Of a stretch of DNA of 64,000 nt, positions 43,201-56,683 are shown piece after piece. The notes beneath the pieces are model-generated. The model was not told where the DNA came from. It saw only the letters and a list, made by a program, of their open reading frames with translations, and did no database searches. Numbering within the stretch: the stretch's first letter is position 1; each line of letters opens with the position of its first letter. This stretch comes from Doryteuthis pealeii (Eukaryota; Mollusca; Cephalopoda; Myopsida; Loliginidae), in contig CM042179.1 in assembly GCA_023376005.1 (NCBI GenBank), positions 21,650,406 to 21,714,405 on the forward strand, given 5' to 3'. The translations under genes and the position numbers were made by a program.

Positions 43201-43722
43201 TATTATTTTCTAATTTGTTTATAAATAACATTAAAAATATATCTTCACCCCACCCACCCCAAAACATTCAGTCAGGTATAGAAGAGAATTAAATGAAAAA
43301 TAAATCTTACTTGGCATCTTCTCCAGGGTTGATTGCCATCACATTTCCATCAATCACTGCCATTGCACCTCGTGTAGCAGCAGCAACAAAGTCACTATTT
43401 ACCTGGTTTGGGTTTTAAATAGAAAAATAAAGAATATAAATCTCAAATTTTCATTTTACAACTTAAAACATTACAAACGAAGAAAAAAAAAAAAAAGAAA
43501 ACAAAAATAAAAAAAAAAGAAGAAAAAAGGAATTTCTATTTGTAATAAAACCATTACAAAAAATGCTATGTTATCTAAGAATATTTATATTTCATCTAAA
43601 AAAAATTTTAAAATTAAAAAAAAAAAAATAAAAAATAAAAAAAAAAAGAAAAAGGAATTTCTATTTGTAATAAAACCATTACAAAAAATGCTAGGTTATG
43701 TTATCTAAAAATATTTATATTC

Positions 43723-43759
<37 letters not shown>

Positions 43760-46700
43760 CCAATTAATACACAGGTAAGAATTTAAGGTGTCAATGTAAT
43801 GTTCATATACAAGGTATACCATTTTTTTTTTCGTCACTATTTTCTTATAGCCAGACAGAGCACATATCTCTGTAGGTCTGCTTTGAATTCAAAGTTTTCC
43901 TTCTAGATCAATTGGTATATCAAGATTAAAGAGCTCAATCTGTACTATTTGCCAATAACTGGAAAGAGCATAGTTGAATTCATGCAACTTTCCCCAGGGG
44001 GATAAAAATGCAAACAGTCTCATTCAAGATTTGGACTTGGGTAGCCAAGTCCACTTCCTATGTTGATAACATCTGCACCATGAGAGAGTATATTTTTTTA
44101 AAGTCTTATCAAAAATAAATCCACTAAAACTATTTCTTTATTATGAATATATAACACCAAAATGCATTTATAGACAATATTTTATATCTTAAAAGGTAAA
44201 TAGCTTTTATCTGTATGAAATATCAAAACTTATTTGCAGTTTTATGAACTTACTATTTAACAATTATTTGAAGAAAAAAAATATTTTTTTTTTATAGAGA
44301 TCATAAATAGATAAGTAGAAAAAAACTGAAATTTTGTGAAGATAGTATACAGATTCTTGATACGTAAAAGAGTAACTATATAAAAAAAAATTTTTAAATC
44401 AATTTCCTAACCTCATTAATTGATCATGTTGTTTCATAAATTGATAAAATAGAAAACATTTTTATTTGCTCACAAGAAGTTACCTCCCTTGCATACAAAT
44501 AGAATCTTTACTTTTATTTATAAAAGAAAAAATATTTAGTTATCCCCCAATTCTTAAAAACTAAAACTTAAATTATATTTTAGAGCTAGACTATTTACCA
44601 AATTTAAAAAAATTCTAAATCGCTTGATAAAAATGTATAATTCTTTCTATCTGGTTAAATATACAAATCTCAATTTCAATACACAAAGAGACTTAGGAGT
44701 TTAATATTACTACCAAGTTGATCATCTTACAATATCAGGTATCAGATACAGCTCAAAAGATTTTTCAGGTTAGAATTCTTAGAGCTAGAATATTGATTTC
44801 AATATTGGCACCCTTTAATGAACATTGACTAATGTTACAGATTATGGCAGCTACAAATATTGAAACATTCAATAAACTCAGCTTAATGAACTTTTCCTCA
44901 CTCAGCCTGTAGCCTCATTCATTAGTAAGTAAAGTCGTCGGGGGTGGCCTAAAGTGGGTATCAACCAGACAGCGAAGAAAGACTATCTCCTTTTCACCAG
45001 CACTAGACCAAGAAGATTGTTTTGGCATCTGAAGCAAAGCGCCATACCTATCACCAGCTCCTCACTTTACCGCACAGATCCCTGTGCTACTCATATGCTG
45101 AGTTGGTGAGGGCTGGTATTGGACCAGGAACCTTGTGGTTCCTAGTCAGACAAAAATATTTACATTTATTTTTAAATTGCAATTATGATATTTAACAAAA
45201 GTCAAGCAAATTACAAATATATGATAATTCCTATGTAAATAAAATTAGGAATTCAATATAAATGCTGTTGAAATTAACAACAATGCAATACAAGGATTAT
45301 GTTAAAGTGATTTTGACACTCAACAATTAGATTGGTTTCATTCCGATATCATGTGTCCTCCTAGAAATTGAGACAGTTCCAAAATAGAGAACTATTGAAC
45401 AAAAACATTTTCATGGAAAGTTAATCACATTGATAATTTGAATCAAAATTAACTTTAATTCATCAAAGTCAAAATCATCTAGATATATGCTACCTCAAAA
45501 GGGATTAAAAAAAATTAAAATGTCACCAGGAATATTCCATTAAAAAATAAAATAAATTTTTAAAATCACCTTGAATATGGCTCTTTCACGGATTAACCTA
45601 TCTGGCAAGGTTTTTCGAGGTAGTTCTCGAATTGTTTGGATTTCTTCATTCCAGTCTCTTGTCTGACCAGGGATGTGTTCCTCATAACCAAGTCGAGTAG
45701 AGAATGCTAGAAAAAAGAAAAATGAATAAATAAATAAGTTTTTGAACTGATAAAATTTTCTTAATAAAATATAGAATAATTTGATGGAACCAAATTAAAA
45801 TTAGTCATTCTCTTAAATAAAACTTCAAGGGTTATATTATTTAGCATATTGTCACAAAACTTTTTCTTTAAAGAAAAATATGAAAAAAGATACAATTTGA
45901 TATTTGCATCACATGAACTGCAAATATTTTTATGCTTGTTATACTGATTAATGCAAACCAAACCAACTAAGTAAATTGTAAGTAAATTAAAATTTAAAAA
46001 ATTTTCCATTAAATATTATCTTGATACAATATCCATTTTGATTGATCAAAAAAATTTAGAAGGGAAAAATAAAAGCAACATAAAACGAGAATGTTATGTT
46101 TTACTTTGCCTTTACAATTCAGACACTTAAGAAAATTTTGTTAAATCAACATTTATTATACATGTAGTATTAAAGTTTATAAAAGATTGCATAATATGCC
46201 AATTGGACACATGGCATAGTGGGTATAAGTGTTGAGTTAATACAGTTCTAAGTGACAGTTATCTCTAGGTTCAATCCTGGTCAAGGGCAACATAGAATAA
46301 TAATTAGCTGTTTGACACTTGTACCCAGTAATGGTTAACGGAATGAGAACATACTACCCCCATGGATTGAATTAAGAGTTAGATTCAAAGTTCTGTGAAG
46401 GCTCCTGATGAAGACTCCCAAGTTCAAAGAGGGGGTTCCAAAGTCTAACAAAAAATACCTAAAAAAGACCGGAAGACACATCGGCCAATACGTTGTGTAG
46501 ATAACAATAAAGATGAGGACAATGGTCCAAATAATACAAATTATCAAGAAATTCAGAGAAATACTTAACATACCATTCTACTAAATTTTGTATATTACAA
46601 GGCTCAAATTTTAATGATAGTTGTAAGTACAAAAGTTATAATTTAAAATACATATATCAAGTGTAGTTATAATTTAACTTTGAATCCAGTATAATAATTC

Positions 46701-49700
46701 TATATACTAACCATCCTCAGCTCTGATGTAATCAATTGTATGATCAAGTTGAGGAGACACCCAGCTGTATACTTGATAGGGTGTTGGAACACGTTCAAAA
46801 GGATGTTTTTGTGCTCGTTTCTTTAATAGGATGGAGAAATTCCTTTTGAAGGAGGGACTTATCTGTGATGAAAGAAAAAGAAGAAAAAAAACTCAATTTT
46901 CTACTTATCAAAAATAAAAGCAAATAAATTGATAAATGAATGACCTTTTTGAAAGGTCAAAGATAAGAATAAATGATAAAATATTTTTTATTTTATTTTT
47001 TTTTTTTAAATAAATATTTTTTAAAAAGACTTAAGTACACCAGTACTAGTTATTGCTCATTTTCCTTCAAATTTTAAGTTAATTCATCTGTTATAAAGTA
47101 TCAAGATTAACAGATTTAAATGAAAATAATTGAAAAAAAAAAAGGATGTAGCAAAATAAAAATGTATGAGAAAGAAAAACTTTTCATCTTGTGGATTTTG
47201 CTGTTCCAGCTGACCACAAAGTAGAAAGGAAAGAGAGTATGCCATGTCCACTATAAAATAGTGACTCAAGTTCAAGAGATGTGTAACTTACAAAAGTAAC
47301 TGTTACAGAATAGGTAAATATAAATCCAATTCACCATAAAATATAAGAATTGTAGATGAGAATAGATTTGGTCCAAAATAACTAATTTAATGTTCACATC
47401 TTTGAGTCTTGATGTTCATAAGAGCAAACAAAAAATACTCCCCCCCCAAAAAAAATAATTGCATTCAAATAAAGGGAGTGCCATGATATGGTAGGTATTT
47501 ACCATGTATCACACGTATATGGTTAGGCACAAGGCCCTATTAATTAGGGACCACCACGAACTGAAGTTCATGGGTGGCAGGTGCAAAAAATGTGTTAATG
47601 CCGTTGGCATTCCACCTCAAGCACTGGGCAATAAACCCAGCCCTGCCCCTTTAAATCAAGGGGGCAGGTATTGCCTGGAGGGATGGCACCCTGGGATTAT
47701 TGTTAACTTATACAATGGTATGCCTGGAAAAAGTATAAGTAATAAATCTTTGAGGCTATCCCTAAAAATAATGAACCAGTTGTGTTTTAAAGAAGCAGAT
47801 TAGTCAAAAACTAAAAGTTAAAATCCAAAGATAATATTGAATCGCTACTGCTGCAGTAAACCGTCAGTAGGAATGTCTGATTCAGAAAATCCTGACTGAA
47901 AAAACTGATCTCCAATATAAAGACCAAAGACCAAAAACAAAAAATCTATTTTGGTTTTACAGTCATGTAAATATTTCAACATGAAAACATTTATCAAATG
48001 GGAAAATAGTGAATAATTAAAGAAATTTTGATATTATGCAAAGATTGTCTTACCTGATTCAACAGTTCAATGATTGAGTGAGATAGATGCTTTTGAGCTG
48101 CTGGTCTTGGATTGAATTCATCTTCAGTGGACCTGGATAAGAAAATACAATTATTCATATTAGTAGATTTTCAATTAAAATCTTACATAAAATTTAACAC
48201 TTAAAGTTTTCCAATTTGCCACATAAAGGCATTAGGTTAAGACAGTTCTAAGTAACAGTTATCTCTAGGCTGCAGGTTCAATCCTGGTCAGGGGCAGCAG
48301 TAATTTCTTGACATAACTGGGAGCAATCATGGAACTTTGAACCCAATCTTTTATTCAATCCACAGGGGTATCCTGTTCTCTTCTGCTAACCATAGCTGGA
48401 GTACAGGTGTTAAGCTGTGTTTATTATTCTATGTTACTGTCACCCTTGACCAATTGGACACATAGCATAGTGGATTGGGTTAAGATTGTTCTAAGTGACG
48501 GTTATCTCTAGGTTGCAGGTTCAATCCTGAAGAAAGTTCCTGAGTTCAAGAAGGCTCCCGAATCAGACAAAAAATACCTGAAGAAGGCCAGAGAGCACAT
48601 CGACCAAAATGTAGTACAGATAACAATAAAGATGAGGACAATAGTCCAAATAATCTAAATAATACTAATTATCAAGCCTCATCTCAAAAATTCAGAGAAA
48701 TAATTTTACTGCCAATAGATTTTTTGTTCTAGGATTGCTTTTACCATTCCTAAAGACAGAATAGATAGTTCCAATGTTTCAGAATAAATAATTCCAATGA
48801 TTGTTTTGTTTTAAGTATCTACAACCACAGAATTGTTTTTACAGGTTTTATAAGTTTGATATACTAACTTAAAGGATGAAAGATGGCTTATATTTAAAAA
48901 GACGGGCAAAAGTATATAATATAAAACATTACTTTCCACAAAGAGCAATGTTAATACACGAATAGCAAAGGCATGGTTGGCCACAAACAAATTATCAGTC
49001 ATATGGAGGTCCAATCTCCCTGACAAGCTGAAGCGACAGTTCTTCCAGGCTGTGGTTGTATCAGTGCTGCTATATGGTTGCACCACTTGGACCCTAACGA
49101 AGTGTCTTGAGAACAAGCTAGATGGGAGCTGCACAAGAATGCTGCATGCAGTCTTGAACAAGTCGTGGAAGCAGCACCCCACGAGGAGGCAGCTGTACGG
49201 TCACTTGACCCCCATCTCACAAATTATCCAAGTGAGACGGACAAGGCATGCAGAACACTGCTGGAGAAGCAAGGACGAGCTCATAAGAGACGTTCTCCTG
49301 TGGAAGCCAACACATGGGAATGCAGGTGTGGGGCGCCCGGCAAGGACCTACATTGACCAGCTGTGCGAGGATGTTGGTTGCTCAGCAGAGGACCCCCCAG
49401 GTGCAATGAATGATAAGGAAGGTTGGTGAGAGATCATGGATATCCATGCTACAAGCGCGACATGATGATGATGATGATGATGATGACTTTCCACAAATAA
49501 ATTTATTTAAATTAAGGAGAGCGTGGTGGTGTACTGGAGTTGTAGGAAATGGACTCGTCAATCCGAGTTAAAATCCTGGACGAACTACAGTTTACATAGC
49601 ACTAATACCCTTGGGAAAGGTATGATACCAACTATTCTCCCTCCAGCTATGGGTAAATAGTAAGGCAGACTGGGCTCTTTAACCTTGGTTCGGAAACCAG

Positions 49701-50859
49701 TCTAGGAGAAGGAAAACTGAATTCAAACCTCTTAAATCTCCGCTTGGGATAGTCACTATTAGAATACGCTCAGGCCTACTTAGTGATCTATTTCAATTAT
49801 TAAAAAAAAAAAAAATTTTTAAAAAAGAAAAAAAAAATTTTTTTTACTTAAAAATTGTAAAAAGTGATTAAACTTACTGATTCAAGTAAAATCCTCTGGT
49901 TGATGCTGTTATATGAAATCTTTTTTCTTCAAGTGTTACAATGTACAAGTACAGCAAATCACCTAAAATAAAATTAAAATAACTTCAATAAAATACAAAA
50001 AAAAATTAATCTGAGCAAACACTTAAATACTTTCAAATGACACTAATCTATTTTATGCTTAGTTTAGATTATCTTTACAAATTTCTGGATATATATTATT
50101 TTATGTAAGTTTAAAAATGGAAGTGAATCTGACTATGTTGAAAAAAATAAATAAATGAAGGGAAGAAAATGTTGGATGGATAAAAATAGTTTATATTATT
50201 TTATGCAATGTAATTTTTTATTTTGCAATATATTTTTGCAACAAATTGCCTAATCAGATTAAAGACAGCAATAGTGTAAAAAAAAAAATTAAATGGAATA
50301 ATTTCAGAAATAAAATGGTAAAAAAAGAATTTAAGGACATTTTTGGGAAGTTTCATCTGTATATAAATATTGTATTAATATTGTATGGTATGTGCAAAGA
50401 TTTTTAAAAAGGTTGATATGAGAAGGTAATAAAAGGTAAGATGCCCAAGGAGGCATAAGAAACAAATAATGAAATTGCATTTTTTTTAAATAGATAAATA
50501 CTTAAAAATTATTTTATAACCATAATCTAATATAACCTTACCATGCATCCTACGATTTCCAGGAGGAGGATTCCAGCCACTGTACGTAATCACTTTTAAG
50601 CATTGGGGACTCTGCAAAAAAAGGTAAATTAAATAGTTAAATCAACATTAAGCCATCTGGATTTTAGACACTTGATTGGTAAAAAGGAATTCCAATTTAT
50701 TAATTATATTTTAGATATATATAAAAAAATTCTTACTTTTTGTTCTTTGATACAAGGATGGAGAGGAAGAAGAGGAGGTTCTTTGTTGTTAGGCAAAATG
50801 TACTCTGGGGGAGCATAATCTACAGATTCAAGGCGAACTCTACTTTTCCGGTCTGTGAA

Positions 50860-50890
<31 letters not shown>

Positions 50891-50923
50891 TTAAATTCAA
50901 AAACAGCAATAAATGGTTTACAG

Positions 50924-50957
<34 letters not shown>

Positions 50958-53900
50958 GCGTGTGTGGGGGTGGCTTTATAATATAAGTTGTTTTTTAGCA
51001 TGAAGTTATTTAGCATATAATTTTTAAATTATTTTTATCTAATTATTTTTTATTGAATTAAATTTTTATTGAATTTTTATTGAATTAAATTAATTTTTAT
51101 TGAAATTAATTTTATTGAATTTATTAAATAATTTTTAGAAAATTATTTCTATGCTAAATAGCATAGAAATAATTTTTGTGTGAAAAAGTCAAGCCAAGTA
51201 ATATTTTCTACATCTTTCTCGAGAGCTGGGTCTAGCCCAATCAGTAGAGCATCTAACTAGGAATCACAAGGTTCCAGGTTCAATACCAGTCCTTGCCAAG
51301 TCAGCATAGCTTGGGTAGTCTGATTTGGGAAGTAAATCATCAGGGAGTTGACAGTAAATGTGGCACGCCACCTCAGCAAAAACAATTTCCCTGGTTAGCA
51401 AAAAGGGGATAGACACCCTCACTGTTTGACTAATACAGACAATACCGATTTTATTTCTCATTAGTGATTAATGTATCTCAAAATATGCGTAGAATACTAA
51501 TGTTATGTCAGTTAACTCTTAACATCCTATACCACCTCATATACATAAACAGGTAACTTTAAATGAAAAGGCCATTTTTAGCCATTTATTGATAAATCCT
51601 TATAGGAATGAGGCTCTGGACTTAGAAAATTCTCAACAGGATGTTAAGAGACTTGAATGTTATCAATTTCAGGTTTTAAAATTTATTTGGGGGAGAAAAT
51701 TACATAACTTTGTTTTGTACCTCAAATGATTAATTAAAGAATCTTTAAAATTAAAATAAAACCAACTGAAAGCGATACAAACTATCAAAATATAAACCAG
51801 AATCTTATAAAAAATTTGTTGATGATTTTAACTACTTACCATAATTTTCACTGCTATTCCACACGGCATTGAGGCAGGACAAAGAACTGCATTCAATTCC
51901 AGTATAAGCATCAATTTGATCCACAGACTTTAAGAGATCTCTTACATGACGTACGTGAATACGTGCATCCCTCACAGTGTACGGTTCTGGAATAAAATTT
52001 TAAAGTTTTATTCTTTCATCTTTTATCTAATTTGCAAAACATAAAATTGTATTGTGATATAATAAAATTTATTGCGTACAGTGCTCAAGTGCACCACAAC
52101 CCATCAAAGGCTCATGTATCAAATACATAATTACAGAAATAATGATAAGAAAAAGAATTTAAGGACATTTTTTGGAACTATCATAGTAATTATTAAACAG
52201 AGCATCAAATTCAAAATTCATAATTCAGCCCAAAAAATTATGATTCCAGCAGAATAAACATCCTTTAAGCACTGACAATAGAATTTTAGAACGATTTTTC
52301 TAAAGTCATTATAAAAAAAAAATCTTCATACAATGACTGCTATTTACACAGTAGCATTGCAACCAACAAAACCTTCATCAGATGATGACTCTGGGTTCAG
52401 GTATGGTTTTCGGGGCCAGAGTGCCCCAGCAGTATCTCACGATACCACCAGACTGTCAGTTTGATGTCACATTTTAGGATTGCCATATCCACGCTGATGC
52501 AGTTAGAGCTTTATCCTGGATCTTTTTGATGTATACAAGAATATTATCTTCCTTGTAAGACTCTTTATATGCACCAACAGAAAAATGGCAACCCTGAATG
52601 TGCATTTTAATTTACATAAGATTAAAACATACAAGTAATGTAACTGGTTTTACATAAACAGATCAAAATAAAGGATTAAAATCAGACCCTTGTGCACTCA
52701 TATTGTACCAGGTCAAAATTAGCACCGTCCTTCACATTGTTGCAATTTTCCACCAATAAAGTCAGTGTTTAAGTGTAAAAAAAAAGTTTTTAAAATAAGA
52801 CATTATGGAAAATCTGACTTTTCTATAGGAAAATCACCAGAATGGATTTATTATTCTACACAAAATGTAGGCACAATTCTTTATCACATGTAGTTTTCAT
52901 TTTTATGGAATAATAAATCAACTAACATTTCAATAGAAGAATAGGTCAATCTGATTTTACATACTGTCTTCTTTTTCTATCATACCATGAGACAGACATA
53001 GAAAAACAGACAGAGACAGAGATATAGAAAGAGAGGCAGAGATATAGAAAGAGAGGCAGAGATATAGAAAGAGAGGCAGAGATATAGAAAGAGAGGCAGA
53101 GATATAGAAAGAGAGGCAGAGATATAGAAAGAGAGGCAGAGATATAGAAAGAGAGGCAGAGATATAGAAAGAGAGACACGCATACAGTAGAGAAAGACAT
53201 ACATGAAGTTTAAATTATAGACAGATATTTAGAAATTACTAAGAATTTACACTTGTATATTTTATTTCCTGAAAACTGAGAAGTAAATAAAGTAAAATTC
53301 TATTTTGTAAAAAACTATTTTATAAGAGATTATAATAACACTCACCTTCAACAACTTTAATTACAGTATTATCCTTCAAAGCTTCAATGGTTTTTAATTC
53401 TGCAAAATTATCTAATGTAATTCCATCAACTTGCAATGAAAAACAGGTCCTATGACAAGTGTCTTCACGATCCATTAAAACTTGATGAATCTCTTGTACA
53501 AGCTCCATACAGCTCACCTGAAATAAATGTAGAGAGTATAAGTATAAATAGGATTCAGATTTGTATATTCAAAATTGAATTACATTCACGCTTCAATTTA
53601 ACCCTTAATGCCCTATACCACCTCATTCCGCCCGACGGAAGTTACATTCCGTTTTACTAATCAACCCCAAACGATAGCCTTTGTTTAAATGTAATATCAA
53701 ATATATTTAGAAGTCTTTTAATTCAAGTGAAATAACAGGTAACTTAAAATGAAAAGTCCATTTTTTTTTATAAATCCTTATAGGAATGGGGCTGTGGACT
53801 TAGAAAATTCTCAACAGTATGTTAAGAGTTAAACAACCATTTAAATATAAAATTAAGTTGACAGAGTGGCCTATTGTTGGTATCAGACAGATAGCGAGGG

Positions 53901-56652
53901 AGTCTATCCCTTTTTCGCAAGCGCTAGACCAGGGATATTGTATTTGCTGAGGTGGAGCACCACACCTATCGTCAGCACAGATCAGATTACCCAATCTGTG
54001 CTACTCAGTTGGCAGAGACCAATATCGAACCTGGCGATTCTTTGGCAGGTGCTCTACCAACTGAGCTAAACCAGCCCAAAACATAAAATATTAATACCTA
54101 GGAGGCACTAGTAGTGTAATGGTTATCATCAGAGGAAGTGGACTCAGATACCAGAGTTCAAATCCTGAACAAAGCTATATTTCAGAGAGCTAATACCCCA
54201 AGAAAGGTCTGAATGCAACCATTCTTCCTCCAGCTATGGGTAAATAATAGGACAGACTGGGTTCTTTAACCTTGGTATGGCAACCAGTCTAGGAGAAGGA
54301 AAACTGAATAAAAAAACAGATCTGGAGAAGGATGGGCTTGCCAGGCTATTCCTACCCAAGACACACTACACAAGTTGCACCCCCATAACCAAATCAGGTT
54401 AGGGGATAAGATTTTTTTTATTTTGTTTTTTTAAATTTTATACCTTACCTAACATCACAAAAAATTACTGAAATTTGCTGTTGTAACATAAAGGATACTA
54501 AAGGAGAAATAACCAAAATGGAGGTTGGAAATAAAATGGAATCTTTATAACATTAACAAAATACAATACTAGCCAGCAGCGTGAAGGTAAACCACTGCTA
54601 ATGGTATAAGACTACTCAGTCAGTATAATACTCCCATATTTATAAGGACTGGCACATACCCATTAATGTTCATAGGTAGAGTATATAACATTCATTCAGC
54701 TTAGGATTGTATTTGTATGCTTCTACAAAAATATTCAAGTCAAGTTTATTGTGGGTCTCTTGACCTGTATTGTATGGGTAGTGAGTGTCCCTTGTAACTG
54801 AGCTATTTATTTGTTTCCATCTTGCCATATATGCCTTAGAACTAATGGCACAAAACTAATCAGTAGCAGATTAGAGTGTAATGAAAATTAGTATTCAAAA
54901 TACTTTTTTTTATCCAGACATCAATATAAGTTGGTTTGGTTTGTTTTACGGCATATCAACCTTGGTGGGTCATTTAATGCCAACTAAGTAGAAATAGGAA
55001 ATACAGACATGTCAGCTGGAAAACAAGCTGATTTACATTCAAACTACATCAACCAAAATTTTAAATAAATTTAGAAATTCTTGAAATGCTTTAAAAATAC
55101 ACATTTATAAAACAAATATTTAGTTGGAGGCTCATAGAGCAATGATTAGAATTGTAGGAATCAGCGACCAAAGTTCAAATCCTGGACGAGGCTGTTTGTA
55201 TTTCACATAGCGCTAATACCCTTGGGAAAGAAACACATTTCCTCTAAAAAGCCTTAGTAATTAACCGGGTTTATTAAAAAAAAAAAATTTTTACGTTTTG
55301 TTTCTATATCAGAAATGTTAAATGTGGGGAAATTGATATATGATTTTTACATTTTAATCTAGAATATGTGTATTATATTTACATATAATACGTGATATTG
55401 AATTCTGTATTAAAACAACACTCCTATCGATATAACAGTCATTAATGTTTGATATTATATAATAACAGAGGTGTGGTGTAATGGTTATAGTCATAGGAAA
55501 TGGACTTGTCAACCCGAGTTCAAATCCTGGACGTGGCTGTTTGCATTTCACATAGCGCTAATACCCTTGGCAAAGGTATGAATCTATATATTCTCCCTCC
55601 AGCTATAGGTAAATAGTAGGGTAGACTGGGTTCTTTAACCTTGGCTAGGTAACCAGTCTAGGAGAGGAAAACTTTAAATTCAAAACTGTGCTACTCATGT
55701 GCTTAGTTAGCAAGGGCTGGTATTGAACTCAGAACCTTATGGTTCCTAGGCAGATGCTCTACCAACTGACCTAAACTATTATATCTTATTATAATGGAGA
55801 TTTGGTATCTGCCAGTCTGTAACCGAAAGTATGTCAATGCTTATGTCACTATACCTTCAGGAATCACATAAGTTTATCAATGAGTATCAAATTTATAGTC
55901 AAAATGCTTAATACATAGAATAATAAATCTTATTTGTTAACGATGTCTCTATGAAAATCTGAGTTAGATCTGCCTCAAAAAAGTCCCTGTTATCAGTACT
56001 TTTAAAATCCCACAATGTGTCTTATATATCACTAAGAAATAAAAGTTTACATAATATATATAGTGTGGTTAATTTGCATACTAGTTTTAACAAAACTGGG
56101 TTTAATAAATAATTACTGGAAGTTATTAATCTCCAACATTATGGTTTGTAATCTTTTTATATGCGTTCTTATTTAATTTTGTCAGTCTTTCTAATTTAAT
56201 ATATTTCATTAAATTTAAACTTAAATATTTATGTGCATATTCTTGCTAGTAAATATAAAATATTAAAAATAAAATAAAACCTTTTTCAAGTGAAGCATGG
56301 ATTACTATACATTCTTCATATATTAACCGGTCATGGAACTATGCCAAGTGAAATATAATAAATGATCTTAGTTGCAAGAGTCCCCACCCCCCACCAAGCA
56401 CCTATCCCATCATCTAAAAAGAGGTAAGGTCAAGTTTATTACCTGAGGCACATCCCAATAGAGTAAAGCTATTTTTGGCATTGCCCTCAGCCAGGCATTT
56501 AAGTGGAGGGAGGAGAATCTTCACTTAAGTCCTGGCATTGTATTGGATTCTACCAAAATCAGAAGGGCAAGATAAATTAGTAGTATACAGTTTCTATGCA
56601 CAAACCAAAAAAGAAGACCCTTCAAACAATTTAAATGATTTTGTGTGTGTGT

Positions 56653-56683
<31 letters not shown>

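Noticed and set aside
47504..47803. 99-codon ORF on the + strand
   Set aside because: It runs through a dispersed repeat, antisense in a CLUH intron, with no recognised domain.
52946..53204. ORFs of [12 protein letters not shown] repeats on the minus strand
   Set aside because: They are produced by the 20-bp minisatellite in a CLUH intron.
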